From: an uncultured Flavihumibacter sp.
Lineage (GTDB): Bacteria > Bacteroidota > Bacteroidia > Chitinophagales > Chitinophagaceae
Length of the DNA stretch: 48,935 nucleotides
Reading direction: 5' to 3'
NCBI GenBank assembly: GCA_946482545.1
Contig: CAMLRX010000014.1
Coordinates: 1-48,935, forward strand
In this document: positions 34,522 to 42,459 of the stretch, one piece after another
Position numbering within the stretch: position 1 is the first letter of the stretch
Layout of the letters: every line of letters starts with the position of its first letter
Translations under genes and position numbers: made by a program
The notes under the pieces: generated by a model
What the model was told of the DNA's origin: nothing
The model's database searches: none
Seen by the model: the letters and a program-made list of their open reading frames with translations, nothing else

Positions 34522-35034
34522 TCATTTGTTTTTCTGGTCCCTGAAAAAGTGGATCATTTCCGAATAACTCATTTTGCGCGCCATCGCGGTAACCACCTGG
34601 GCTATGCGTTTTGTTTTCGTAGGCTCCGTTTTGGCGCTGATTACCCATTTTAAAAAATAGTTCCGGTGGGAATTGGCGATGCCTGTGTTGAAGTAATCGG
34701 TGGCCCCGGGTTCGTCGGCCAGACATTCCATCAGTTCGGGACAGGAAAGCGCTGGCGGCACATCTTTGTGCAACTGAACTTCGAGCGTAGCACCTTTTCT
34801 CTTGCCAATGGCTTTTCTCATCTCAGCGTTCAGCGGCATAATAAAGTTGCCTTTCCCCATGGGCAACAGGCATATCCCTTTGAACTGCCACTGATCGAGT
34901 TTGCCCTTTACATAAAATGATTTTTTGTTGCCCGGGAAAATCTCCTGTGCAACATCGGCGGGGATTTCGATATAGGTCCAGCCGGTTTTTTCACCCTGTT
35001 CTTCGAAACGTTGTATGGTTGCCTTGAAAGCCAT
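34522..35034 (-). CDS. DUF1905/YdeI (OmdA-like) domain protein
   Basis: A 170-residue cytoplasmic protein. Residues 1-95 are a DUF1905 beta-barrel-like domain (GWTYIEIPADVAQEIFPGNK, VKGKLDQWQFKGICLLPMG and FIMPLNAEMRKAIGKRKG). Residues 100-170 are a YdeI/OmdA C-terminal domain (YFNTGIANSHRNYFLKWVIS and ETKTKRIAQVV type helices). The family has been tied to bacteriocin protection in some Bacteroidota, but direct function is unknown. Its stop codon abuts that of the convergent ArsC-like gene with no spacer. Confidence 0.82.
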   Translation of the reverse strand: MAFKATIQRFEEQGEKTGWTYIEIPADVAQEIFPGNKKSFYVKGKLDQWQFKGICLLPMGKGNFIMPLNAEMRKAIGKRKGATLEVQLHKDVPPALSCPELMECLADEPGATDYFNTGIANSHRNYFLKWVISAKTEPTKTKRIAQVVTAMARKMSYSEMIHFFRDQKNK

Positions 35035-35096
35035 GTGCGAAAGTTATATTGTTTTTCGGGCAGAATGAATAATTTTAGCCCTATTTTCCTGCATAT

Positions 35097-35888
35097 ATGT
35101 TTGAATTTCACAAGGACCGGAAGCAATATTTTGATATCCAGGTAGAGAATGCGCGGCAATACGTACTTCCTTTTATTGAAGCGAAGTTCCCGATAAAGCC
35201 GGGAATGCGCGTGCTGGAGATTGGTTGTGGTGAAGCCGGTGTACTCAAGGCTTTTATTGACCGTGGCTGCATCGGGGTAGGTGTGGAGTTTGACGCGCCG
35301 CGTATTGAGAACGCGAAAATATGGCTTGCGCCCGAAGTGGCCAATGGCAGAATCCGTTTCGTTACCAAAGATATTTACCAGGCCGATGTGGAACAGGATC
35401 TTCACGGAGCCTTCGATATTATTGTGCTGAAAGATGTGATCGAACATATTTTCGACCAGGAGAAACTTATCGCCTGGATGAAGACCTTCCTCGCCCCGGG
35501 TGGCGTGATCTTTTTCGGGTTTCCGCCCTGGATGATGCCCTTCGGTGGACACCAGCAGATTTGCCAGAGCAAATTGCTCTCTAAGTTACCCTGGTACCAC
35601 CTTTTGCCCCGGCCTCTTTACAAAGGTTTGCTGAAAGCTTTTGGAGAGAATACCAAAGAATTACTTGAAATCTACGATACAAGCATCACCATAGAGCAGT
35701 TCGAACGTATTTCGAAGAAAACAGGGTATGAAATCGTGCATAAGCTGCATTACTTCATTAACCCGATCTACCAATGGAAGTTTGGCTGGAAACCACGCGT
35801 GCAAAACAACCTGGTAAGCAGGATACCCTGGTTCAGGAACTTCGTAACCACCTGTGTATTTTACCTTATTAAAGACAAAACTACTTAG
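35097..35888 (+). CDS. Class I SAM-dependent methyltransferase
   Basis: A 263-residue Rossmann methyltransferase. Motif I is VLEIGCGEAG near residue 40, followed by GVGVEFDAPRI (motif II) and FDIIVLKDVIEHI (motif IV, about 107-119). The C-terminal third (ICQSKLLSKLPWYHLLPRP and beyond) is Trp/Tyr/Lys-rich and specific to a Bacteroidota group of unknown substrate. Its 3' end overlaps the convergent DUF4136 gene by 8 bp. Confidence 0.88.
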   Translation: MFEFHKDRKQYFDIQVENARQYVLPFIEAKFPIKPGMRVLEIGCGEAGVLKAFIDRGCIGVGVEFDAPRIENAKIWLAPEVANGRIRFVTKDIYQADVEQDLHGAFDIIVLKDVIEHIFDQEKLIAWMKTFLAPGGVIFFGFPPWMMPFGGHQQICQSKLLSKLPWYHLLPRPLYKGLLKAFGENTKELLEIYDTSITIEQFERISKKTGYEIVHKLHYFINPIYQWKFGWKPRVQNNLVSRIPWFRNFVTTCVFYLIKDKTT

Positions 35889-36417
35889 CAGGAACCTCTT
35901 TCAATAGTAGCTTTACCCCGGTTGCAATGGCTTTCTCCACACGATCGTCTCTGTTGGGAATGATTTCACGGGCCACGCCGTCCCATACCCGTTGGTTGGT
36001 GTTTCGGTCCACAAGATCAACGGTAACCGTTCCTTCCCGGTAAGTACCAACGGGCACTTCTTCAGATTTCCAGGAATAGTTCCGCTGACCGATATACCTT
36101 GGGGCATCCGTACGGAAATCCGTTTGACGCGTTTGTGTTTTTTCCTCCACCACGATCCCGATATTGAAGAGCAGATCGGGATTTGTGTTGGTGCGGGTAT
36201 ATCCTTTTGCTTTCATTTCCTGTTCAATGGCGTATTCCATAGATTTTGTCCGTGAAGAAAATTTGGTGGAAAGCGTATCACCAGAGGCATCCAATTGGTA
36301 GAAGTCGAAGGTTTTGTATTGGGTAAAATCGGCGCCGGGAGCAAGTTGTGAACTTATTCTTGCTGAGGGAGCACATTGGCAGAGGATGCAGCATACTGCA
36401 AAAAGAAGTTGTTTCAT
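35881..36417 (-). CDS. DUF4136 family lipoprotein
   Basis: A 178-residue lipoprotein with a short signal (MKQLLFAVCCILCQC; lipobox LCQC). The mature part has the DUF4136 pattern: YKTFDFYQLD, IEQEMKAKGYTRTNTNPDLL, IGIVVEEK, YREGTVTVDLVDRNTNQRVW and IATGVKLLLKEVP. Function is unknown; members sit in the outer or inner membrane facing the periplasm. It is the second such gene here (the other begins at 13589) and lies downstream of the recA terminator, so it probably has its own promoter, which I could not find. Confidence 0.82.
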   Translation of the reverse strand: MKQLLFAVCCILCQCAPSARISSQLAPGADFTQYKTFDFYQLDASGDTLSTKFSSRTKSMEYAIEQEMKAKGYTRTNTNPDLLFNIGIVVEEKTQTRQTDFRTDAPRYIGQRNYSWKSEEVPVGTYREGTVTVDLVDRNTNQRVWDGVAREIIPNRDDRVEKAIATGVKLLLKEVPAK

Positions 36418-36454
36418 AGTGCTGTTTTAAGGTTTGTTGATAACATACGTGCAC

Positions 36455-36482
36455 AAAAAAGGTTGAGCCTTCCGGCCCAACC
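36455..36482 (-). terminator. Intrinsic terminator downstream of recA
   Basis: On the minus strand GGTTGGGCC, the loop GGAA and GGCTCAACC form a 9-bp stem with one G-U pair, followed by a run of six T. It lies about 200 nt after the recA stop codon, so the recA transcript carries a long 3' segment (36483-36679). Confidence 0.8.
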
Positions 36483-36536
36483 CTTCGTTTACTTACTAAC
36501 CCGGCCACACCGGTAAAAACCGGCAGTGGAGTATCT

Positions 36537-36659
36537 TCATTTATTTTGAGCCGTGGTGTTCCGGAGGCCGTAACAAGTCATTCGGCTACCGTAGCCATCG
36601 TTATGACCCGGAGTTCCAGGGCAACACTTTATGCTTAACTGCTTATTGTTATTGCTCAA
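36537..36659 (-). CDS. Candidate 40-aa peptide between recA and its terminator
   Basis: An open frame of 40 codons from a TTG at 36659, 20 nt after the recA stop, to a TGA at 36537. The peptide begins SNNNKQLSIK and contains CCPGTPGHNDGYGSRMTCYG, with three cysteines and many glycines, an odd composition for a random frame. Against it: a TTG start, no visible Shine-Dalgarno motif, and strong local self-complementarity (CTACGGTAG, CCGG pairs), so the segment could instead be a structured 3' UTR or small RNA. I cannot name it. Confidence 0.25.
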   Translation of the reverse strand: MSNNNKQLSIKCCPGTPGHNDGYGSRMTCYGLRNTTAQNK

Positions 36660-36679
36660 CTTCTAATTTTGCCTGGTGC

Positions 36680-37711
36680 TTACTGCGCAACAGCGGCTGC
36701 GGCAGAAACCGCACCAGCAGCAGCTTCAGCGATCTTCGCCCTTATCTTACCTTCAATCTCATTGGCGAGTTCGGGGTTATCGCGCAGCAGGTTCTTTACA
36801 GAATCCCTGCCCTGGCCTAGCTTGTTGGAATCATAACTGAACCAGGAACCGCTTTTCTGCACCACGCCCATTTCAACACCCATATCAATAATCTCACCCA
36901 ATTTAGATATTCCTTCACCGAAGATGATGTCAAACTCAGCCTGGCGGAAAGGAGGCGCAACTTTGTTCTTTACAATTTTCACCTTCACCCTGTTCCCGAT
37001 GGCTTCATCACCATCCTTAATCTGTGATATCCTGCGGATATCTATCCTTACCGAAGCGTAAAACTTCAGCGCGTTACCACCGGTTGTGGTTTCGGGGTTA
37101 CCGAACATTACACCGATTTTCTCGCGGAGCTGGTTAATGAATATGCAGATGGTGTTCGTTTTGGCGATGGTAGCGGTGAGCTTACGCAGTGCCTGGCTCA
37201 TCAGACGCGCCTGAAGGCCCATCTTGCTGTCGCCCATTTCGCCTTCCAGTTCTCCTTTCGGTACGAGCGCGGCAACTGAGTCGATCACCACCACATCCAG
37301 CGCGCCGGATAAGATCAGCCTGTCGGCGATCTCGAGGGCCTGCTCTCCGTAGTCGGGTTGAGAGATCAGGAGGTTGTCCACATCCACACCCAGTCTGCGG
37401 GCATAAGAACTATCAAAAGCATGTTCGGCATCTATTATTGCACACATGCCACCTTTCTTCTGCGCTTCAGCAATCACGTGTGTGGCGATGGTTGTTTTAC
37501 CAGAAGATTCCGGTCCGTAAATTTCCACGATACGGCCGCGGGGCAGCCCGCCTATGCCCAATGCGGTATCCACACCGATGGAGCCGGTGGAAACCGTTTC
37601 AATCTGTTGCTCCCCTTTTTCATTCATCATCATCACGCTTCCTTTCCCAAAATCTTTATCGATCTTGTCCATCGTCAGCTTGAGCGCTTTCAGTTTTTCC
37701 GCATTTGACAT
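36680..37711 (-). CDS. recA: Recombinase RecA
   Basis: A 343-residue RecA of usual length. It forms ATP-dependent filaments on single-stranded DNA for strand exchange. The Walker A motif GPESSGKT is at 66-73; other landmarks are the N-terminal [47 protein letters not shown] (Walker B), [20 protein letters not shown] (loop 2) and [12 protein letters not shown]. The C-terminal tail is Ala-rich rather than acidic ([18 protein letters not shown]). It is divergent from dnaN with 268 bp between the starts, which hold promoters for both. Confidence 0.98.
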   Translation of the reverse strand: MSNAEKLKALKLTMDKIDKDFGKGSVMMMNEKGEQQIETVSTGSIGVDTALGIGGLPRGRIVEIYGPESSGKTTIATHVIAEAQKKGGMCAIIDAEHAFDSSYARRLGVDVDNLLISQPDYGEQALEIADRLILSGALDVVVIDSVAALVPKGELEGEMGDSKMGLQARLMSQALRKLTATIAKTNTICIFINQLREKIGVMFGNPETTTGGNALKFYASVRIDIRRISQIKDGDEAIGNRVKVKIVKNKVAPPFRQAEFDIIFGEGISKLGEIIDMGVEMGVVQKSGSWFSYDSNKLGQGRDSVKNLLRDNPELANEIEGKIRAKIAEAAAGAVSAAAAVAQ

Positions 37712-37817
37712 ATTATCCGTTTTTCTTTTTTAATGGGTTAGTAAAAATTCACTGCTGATCAAAATTACCACTTGCCTGCTTCCGGCAAGGCCAAATTATC
37801 AACACTAAATTATTTAG

Positions 37818-37849
37818 CAAATCTAATCCTAATTATTTTAGGAAACAAA
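37818..37849 (-). promoter_or_regulatory. Promoter of recA
   Basis: On the minus strand TTTG (37849-37846), a 20-nt spacer and TAGATTTG (37825-37818) form a full Bacteroidota promoter that would give a leader of about 100 nt. A second -7 match, TAATTTTG (37767-37760), lies closer to the gene with a weaker CTTG at -33 and may be an alternative start. Confidence 0.5.
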
Positions 37850-37932
37850 TTTTTTTGCCTGTTATTTCACCTACCGGGGAGGGAGAAAAACACCGTATGT
37901 CTTTCTGCTATACATATTTTAAATGTATGTTC

Positions 37933-37960
37933 TTTGCTTTCAAATTTTAATGTAGGTTTG
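37933..37960 (+). promoter_or_regulatory. Promoter of dnaN
   Basis: TTTG (37933-37936), a 16-nt spacer and TAGGTTTG (37953-37960). The -7 box is a perfect match; the spacer is slightly short. The ATG of dnaN lies 20 nt downstream. Confidence 0.5.
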
Positions 37961-37979
37961 CTCCTAAAGTTTTAAACCC

Positions 37980-39095
37980 ATGAAGTTCATCGTTTCATCT
38001 TCGGCTTTACTGAAACATTTACAACAGATCAGCGGCGTTATCAACGCAAATACGGTATTGCCCATCCTGGAAGACTTTCTTTTCGAGGTGGATAAGAACA
38101 AACTGAACGTGGTGGCCACCGATCTGGAAACGGTAATGCGCATCAGCCTGGAGATCGAGGCCCGTGAATCAGGACGCATCTGTATCCCCGCCAAGATCCT
38201 GATGGATTCGCTTAAAAATATTCCCGATCAGCCCCTCACTTTCACCATCGATAAGAATTATTCCGTTGAAATTACCAGCGATAACGGTAAATACAAGGTA
38301 ATGGGTGAGAATCCGGATAATTTCCCGAAAGAGCCGGTAGCTGATGATACCACGTCTTTCACCATGACGAGTTCCGGTTTGGTAACTGCCATCAACAAAA
38401 CGCTTTTTGCGGTGAGCACGGACGATCTTCGTCCCGCGATGACCGGCGTTTTCTTCGAACTGGATAAAACCGGCCTGCAATTCGTTGCCACCGACGCGCA
38501 CCGCCTTGTTCGATATAAAAGAACGGATGTTGTTACGCCAAAGGCCGACTCATTCATCGTTCCCAAAAAACCGCTCAACCTGCTGAAGGCCGCATTGCCG
38601 GACAACGCCGACGAGATCACGGTTTCTTACAACAGCAACCACCTTTTCGTGGTGCATGGCTCCACACAGATGGTGTGTCGCCTGATCGATGCACGTTTCC
38701 CCGATTACAAAGTGGTGATCCCTGCTGATAACCCCTACAAACTGATGGTGCTGAAATCCGACTTCCAGAGCGCCCTGCGCCGCGTGAGTGTTTTCAGTAA
38801 CAAAAGCACCAACCAGGTGGCCCTTACCATCAGCGGGAACGAACTCCAACTGGCTGCGCAGGATGTGGATTTCTCCTTTGAAGGAAATGAGAGAATGCAC
38901 TGCCAGTACGACGGAGAAGACCTCCAGATCGCCTTTAACGCGCGATTCCTGATTGAAATGCTGAATGCCGCTGATACCCAGGAAGTGGTGATGGAACTTT
39001 CCACCCCCACCAAAGCCGGGATCATTAAACCCGCTGAAAACGCGGAAAATACCGAATTGCTGATGCTGGTAATGCCGTTGATGCTGAACAATTAA
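37980..39095 (+). CDS. dnaN: DNA polymerase III sliding clamp, beta subunit
   Basis: A 371-residue beta clamp, the normal length for three repeated clamp domains. Visible landmarks are FIVSSSALLKHLQQISGVIN at the N-terminus, RLVRYKRTDV, FPDYKVVIP in the second domain and the C-terminal ELLMLVMPLML, the end of the third domain that borders the client-binding pocket. It dimerises into a ring that tethers the replicative polymerase to DNA. It is not next to dnaA or recF in this window. An intrinsic terminator closes it. Confidence 0.98.
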   Translation: MKFIVSSSALLKHLQQISGVINANTVLPILEDFLFEVDKNKLNVVATDLETVMRISLEIEARESGRICIPAKILMDSLKNIPDQPLTFTIDKNYSVEITSDNGKYKVMGENPDNFPKEPVADDTTSFTMTSSGLVTAINKTLFAVSTDDLRPAMTGVFFELDKTGLQFVATDAHRLVRYKRTDVVTPKADSFIVPKKPLNLLKAALPDNADEITVSYNSNHLFVVHGSTQMVCRLIDARFPDYKVVIPADNPYKLMVLKSDFQSALRRVSVFSNKSTNQVALTISGNELQLAAQDVDFSFEGNERMHCQYDGEDLQIAFNARFLIEMLNAADTQEVVMELSTPTKAGIIKPAENAENTELLMLVMPLMLNN

Positions 39096-39118
39096 ATGTC
39101 AACCCAATCCAACTGTAA

Positions 39119-39149
39119 AGGGGTTCCGGCAACGGAACCTCTTTTTTTT
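39119..39149 (+). terminator. Intrinsic terminator of dnaN
   Basis: AGGGGTTCC, the loop GGCAAC and GGAACCTCT form a 9-bp stem with one G-U pair, followed by eight T. It begins 24 nt after the dnaN stop. Confidence 0.88.
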
Positions 39150-39175
39150 GTAAATTACCGGACACGATTCCTGCC

Positions 39176-39994
39176 ATGAACACCTTCATCGAATATTTCC
39201 AGACACTGGAGCAACGCCCTATGGAACGCATGTTGTTCCTCGTGAGCGGTATGTTGCTCTTGTGGCTGATAGAAGGGGCAATCCCACTACTGCTGCTTCA
39301 ATACCGCAAAACAAAATGGCGGCACGCTGCTGTAAACTTCTCTTTTACCGTAATGCACCTTGTATTGCACACCGGTTTCGCAATCCTGATCGTTCTCCTG
39401 AGCGACGGCTGTTCAGCGAAAAACTTCGGTATTGTTCATTGGCTCGAAACACCTGTCTGGCTCACTATTCTGATCGCCGTGCTTACCCTCGATTTTTTCG
39501 GCGGATGGCTCGTTCATGTTACCGAACACAAAGTGCCATGGATGTGGCGGTTTCATGTGATCCATCACGCAGACAACAATGTGGACGTAACCACCGGCTT
39601 GCGTCACCATCCGGTGGAAAGCGTTTTTCGCGGCGTTTTTTTCCTCGCGGGTGTTGTGGTGTCGGGAGCGCCCATGTATGCGGTGATGATTTACCAGACC
39701 TTTCTTGTGCTGGCCACACAGTTCACCCACGCGAATATCAGTTTGCCCGGCAAACTGGATCGCGTCCTCAGCTTCATTTTTGTTTCTCCCAATATGCACA
39801 AGGTGCACCACCATTGGAAACAACCTTATACCGACTCCAATTACGGGGCGGTTTTCGCGATCTGGGACCGGCTGCTCGGCACCTTCTTACGACTTCATCC
39901 TTCTAACATCAGGTATGGCCTGGACCGGTATTACCCGAATGAGGAAGATGAAAACTTTTCAGGATTAATGAAAGCGCCATTCCGGAAGCAGTAG
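39176..39994 (+). CDS. Sterol desaturase/fatty acid hydroxylase family membrane protein
   Basis: A 272-residue integral membrane di-iron enzyme candidate. The histidine clusters of the family are present: HVTEHK, FHVIHHAD, GLRHHPVE and HKVHHHW, among several hydrophobic helices. Bacterial members hydroxylate or desaturate fatty acyl chains, carotenoids or sterol-like lipids; the substrate is not visible. It is separated from kdsB by 17 bp on the same strand, so lipid A or sphingolipid modification is a plausible but untested link. Confidence 0.88.
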   Translation: MNTFIEYFQTLEQRPMERMLFLVSGMLLLWLIEGAIPLLLLQYRKTKWRHAAVNFSFTVMHLVLHTGFAILIVLLSDGCSAKNFGIVHWLETPVWLTILIAVLTLDFFGGWLVHVTEHKVPWMWRFHVIHHADNNVDVTTGLRHHPVESVFRGVFFLAGVVVSGAPMYAVMIYQTFLVLATQFTHANISLPGKLDRVLSFIFVSPNMHKVHHHWKQPYTDSNYGAVFAIWDRLLGTFLRLHPSNIRYGLDRYYPNEEDENFSGLMKAPFRKQ

Positions 39995-40011
39995 TTCATT
40001 ATTTTTACGGC

Positions 40012-40737
40012 ATGAAAACCATTGCCATGATCCCGGCGCGTTATGCCGCCACACGATTTCCCGCCAAACTGATGCAAACACTGGGTGATAAAACCATCAT
40101 CCGGCATACCTATGATAATACGGTAGCCACCGGACTGTTCGATGAAGTGTGGGTGGTAACCGACAGCGATATTATTTTTGAAGAGATCAGCGCGAACGGC
40201 GGAAACGTACGCCGCAGCATCCACGAACACGAAAGTGGCAGCGACCGCATCGCGGAAGCCGTGGCCGATATGGATGTTGAAATTGTACTGAACGTGCAGG
40301 GTGATGAACCCTTCGTGAACAAGGACGCACTCGCCCGCCTGCTGAACGCCTTCAAGGGAGAAGAAGGACAGCAAGTGCAGGTCGCTTCCATGATGGAAGT
40401 GATGGATGATCCCGAAAGAATACAAAACCCCAACAACGTAAAAGTGGTGGTGGACCAGCACAACAACTCGCTGCTTTTTTCACGCAGTGTTATCCCTTTC
40501 CCGCGCAACAACGATATTTCAATCATCCATTACCAACACAAAGGGGTGTACGCTTTCAGGAAAACTGCCCTCATGAAGTTCACGTCCTGGCCCATGACCC
40601 CACTCGAAGAAGCCGAAAAAATCGAATGCCTCCGTTACCTGGAACATGGCATCCAGCTCAAAATGGTGGTGGTGGAAAAAATGGGCATCAACATAGATAC
40701 ACCACAAGACCTCGAAAAAGCGAGAGAAATGATTTGA
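40012..40737 (+). CDS. kdsB: 3-deoxy-manno-octulosonate cytidylyltransferase
   Basis: A 241-residue CMP-Kdo synthetase that activates Kdo with CTP for lipopolysaccharide. The N-terminal MIPARYAATRFPAKLM, VWVVTDSD, HESGSDRIAEA, VLNVQGDEPF and the C-terminal GINIDTPQDLEKA match the family. TATTTTTA (40000-40007) ends 5 nt before the ATG and is one base off the -7 consensus. kdsD, an earlier step, is at 21.8 kb in the window. Confidence 0.96.
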   Translation: MKTIAMIPARYAATRFPAKLMQTLGDKTIIRHTYDNTVATGLFDEVWVVTDSDIIFEEISANGGNVRRSIHEHESGSDRIAEAVADMDVEIVLNVQGDEPFVNKDALARLLNAFKGEEGQQVQVASMMEVMDDPERIQNPNNVKVVVDQHNNSLLFSRSVIPFPRNNDISIIHYQHKGVYAFRKTALMKFTSWPMTPLEEAEKIECLRYLEHGIQLKMVVVEKMGINIDTPQDLEKAREMI

Positions 40738-40775
40738 CCGAACGCCCGGCTTGTTGTATTCCTTAACTTTATCTC

Positions 40776-41870
40776 ATGCGGTACACTGATTATATCAACC
40801 TTGTGCTTCCCATTTTTAATACGAGGCGCACAAGGGAAATCCTGAATGTAAATCCCGTTCAGCCCACCACACGGATCGATGCGCCCGAAGTGCGGATTTC
40901 CGTTTACGAGTTCAATGCGCATGAATTCAGGGAGCACCTGTTTACCGATATCAACGAATGCATCCGCTTTGCACACAATGGAAAGCATGTGCACTGGATC
41001 AATATTGATGGCATACGAAAAGCAGATATAGCAAGAGTTTGCCAGGATTTCCGCGTGCACCCGCTGTTGGAAGAAGATATCCTAAGCCTTGGTCAGCGGC
41101 CGAAAATGGATGAAATTGATGATGTACTTTTCTGCCTGCTCAACATGCTATACTTCAATGAAACGGCAGGCTCCGTGGAGCAGGAACAGATCAGCATCGC
41201 GTTGGGCAAACACTTCGTGATCTCATTCCAGGAAGATCCTTCCAGGGATGTGTTCGATCCGTTGCGTGAAAAACTGAAAATTCCTTCCAGCAAAATCAGG
41301 AACGCGGGCGCAGATTATGTTTGTTACACCATGCTGGACCTGATCGTGGATAATTATTTCCTGGTCATGGAAAAGCTGGGCGATAAAATTGAAGCGATAG
41401 AAGAAGAGGTAATCCGAAACAGCAATACGAAGAGCCTGGCACGCATTAACCGGCTCCGCAAGGAACTCATCGTGCTGAAAAGAAATATCGCACCCGTACG
41501 GGAACTGATTCATGGTTTCGTTCGGAGTGAAAGCGACTTACTGGCCGAACGCACCACGAAATACTTCAAAGATATTTACGACCATATTGTGCAGGCGAAC
41601 GACCTCGCTGAAAACTACCGTGATGTAATGATCAACCTCCAGGACCTGTATGTAAGCAATGTGAACCTGAAGATGAACGAGGTAATGAAAGTAATGGCCA
41701 TCGTAACCTGCCTCATGGCTCCGGCTACCGTGATCGGTGGTATCTTCGGGATGAATTTTGACCGGATACCTTACCTCCATCATCAGAACGGTTTTTACAT
41801 CGCGATGAGTCTGATGGTATTGGTCCCGATATGGATGTTATGGATATTTAAAAAGAGAGGCTGGTTTTAA
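40776..41870 (+). CDS. corA: CorA-family magnesium/cobalt transporter
   Basis: A 364-residue CorA channel. The long N-terminal cytoplasmic domain ends in a helix of the stalk (EVMKVMAIVTCLMAPATVIGG), followed by the pore motif GMN at residues 325-327 and a second transmembrane helix ending KKRGWF. Homopentamers import Mg2+. TAACTTTA (40764-40771) ends 5 nt before the ATG and is one base off the -7 consensus. Its stop overlaps the convergent DUF2480 gene by 4 bp. Confidence 0.96.
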   Translation: MRYTDYINLVLPIFNTRRTREILNVNPVQPTTRIDAPEVRISVYEFNAHEFREHLFTDINECIRFAHNGKHVHWINIDGIRKADIARVCQDFRVHPLLEEDILSLGQRPKMDEIDDVLFCLLNMLYFNETAGSVEQEQISIALGKHFVISFQEDPSRDVFDPLREKLKIPSSKIRNAGADYVCYTMLDLIVDNYFLVMEKLGDKIEAIEEEVIRNSNTKSLARINRLRKELIVLKRNIAPVRELIHGFVRSESDLLAERTTKYFKDIYDHIVQANDLAENYRDVMINLQDLYVSNVNLKMNEVMKVMAIVTCLMAPATVIGGIFGMNFDRIPYLHHQNGFYIAMSLMVLVPIWMLWIFKKRGWF

Positions 41871-42388
41871 ACGGCCCCACCGGGTTTCTTTTTAAAGATG
41901 GGAACGGTGCTGCAGGGTTCTCCATACATAATACTTTTAGCGACGGGGCGTAATTTCTTGGTGGCTTCCAGGTAAGCGAACGGACCAATTTCCACGTCTC
42001 CGCAGCCTTTTACCACCACACGCTTGTCGGTGAAATCATCTGCTGACAACTCAGCTATATTGCGCAACAGGAGCGTTTTTTTCATTTCTTCTTCGGTACC
42101 AAAAAACACCTCCTTCGCAACAGGTTGCAGATAGACCGTAATCAGCATATAGGCCCAAACGGGGATGATCGCGTCGGCAGAACAGGTCACCGCTACATTT
42201 TTCCCCTCATAAACACTCCAGTCGAGGGATTGGAGCGCGGCACGGAAATCTTTCTCTTTCAGGATCAGTTCCATAAAAAGATACCCCTTGATATCGAATA
42301 CCGCGATCTCCTCTTTGGGAAGATACTGCTCCAGGTCAAGGGTCAGAATACCACTTTCGGCCACCTTATTTACAAATACTTCACTCAT
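41867..42388 (-). CDS. DUF2480 family protein
   Basis: A 173-residue cytoplasmic protein that I match to DUF2480, a Bacteroidota family of unknown function. Typical segments are LDLEQYLP, VFDIKGYLFMELILKEKDFR, CSADAIIPVWAYMLIT and VVVKGCGDVEIGPFAYLEAT. The ATG at 42388 is preferred to one at 42409 because the -7 box lies between them. Confidence 0.85.
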   Translation of the reverse strand: MSEVFVNKVAESGILTLDLEQYLPKEEIAVFDIKGYLFMELILKEKDFRAALQSLDWSVYEGKNVAVTCSADAIIPVWAYMLITVYLQPVAKEVFFGTEEEMKKTLLLRNIAELSADDFTDKRVVVKGCGDVEIGPFAYLEATKKLRPVAKSIMYGEPCSTVPIFKKKPGGAV

Positions 42389-42406
42389 GTTCTTTATTTC
42401 GATATA

Positions 42407-42414
42407 CAAATATA
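42407..42414 (-). promoter_or_regulatory. -7 element of the DUF2480 gene
   Basis: TATATTTG on the minus strand, the same octamer as the -7 box of the foldase gene at 48.1 kb, ends 19 nt before the DUF2480 start. Confidence 0.5.
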
Positions 42415-42459
42415 GGGCATTTTAAAAGTTGGGGCGGCAATGTGGTGTTAATCTTGCTG

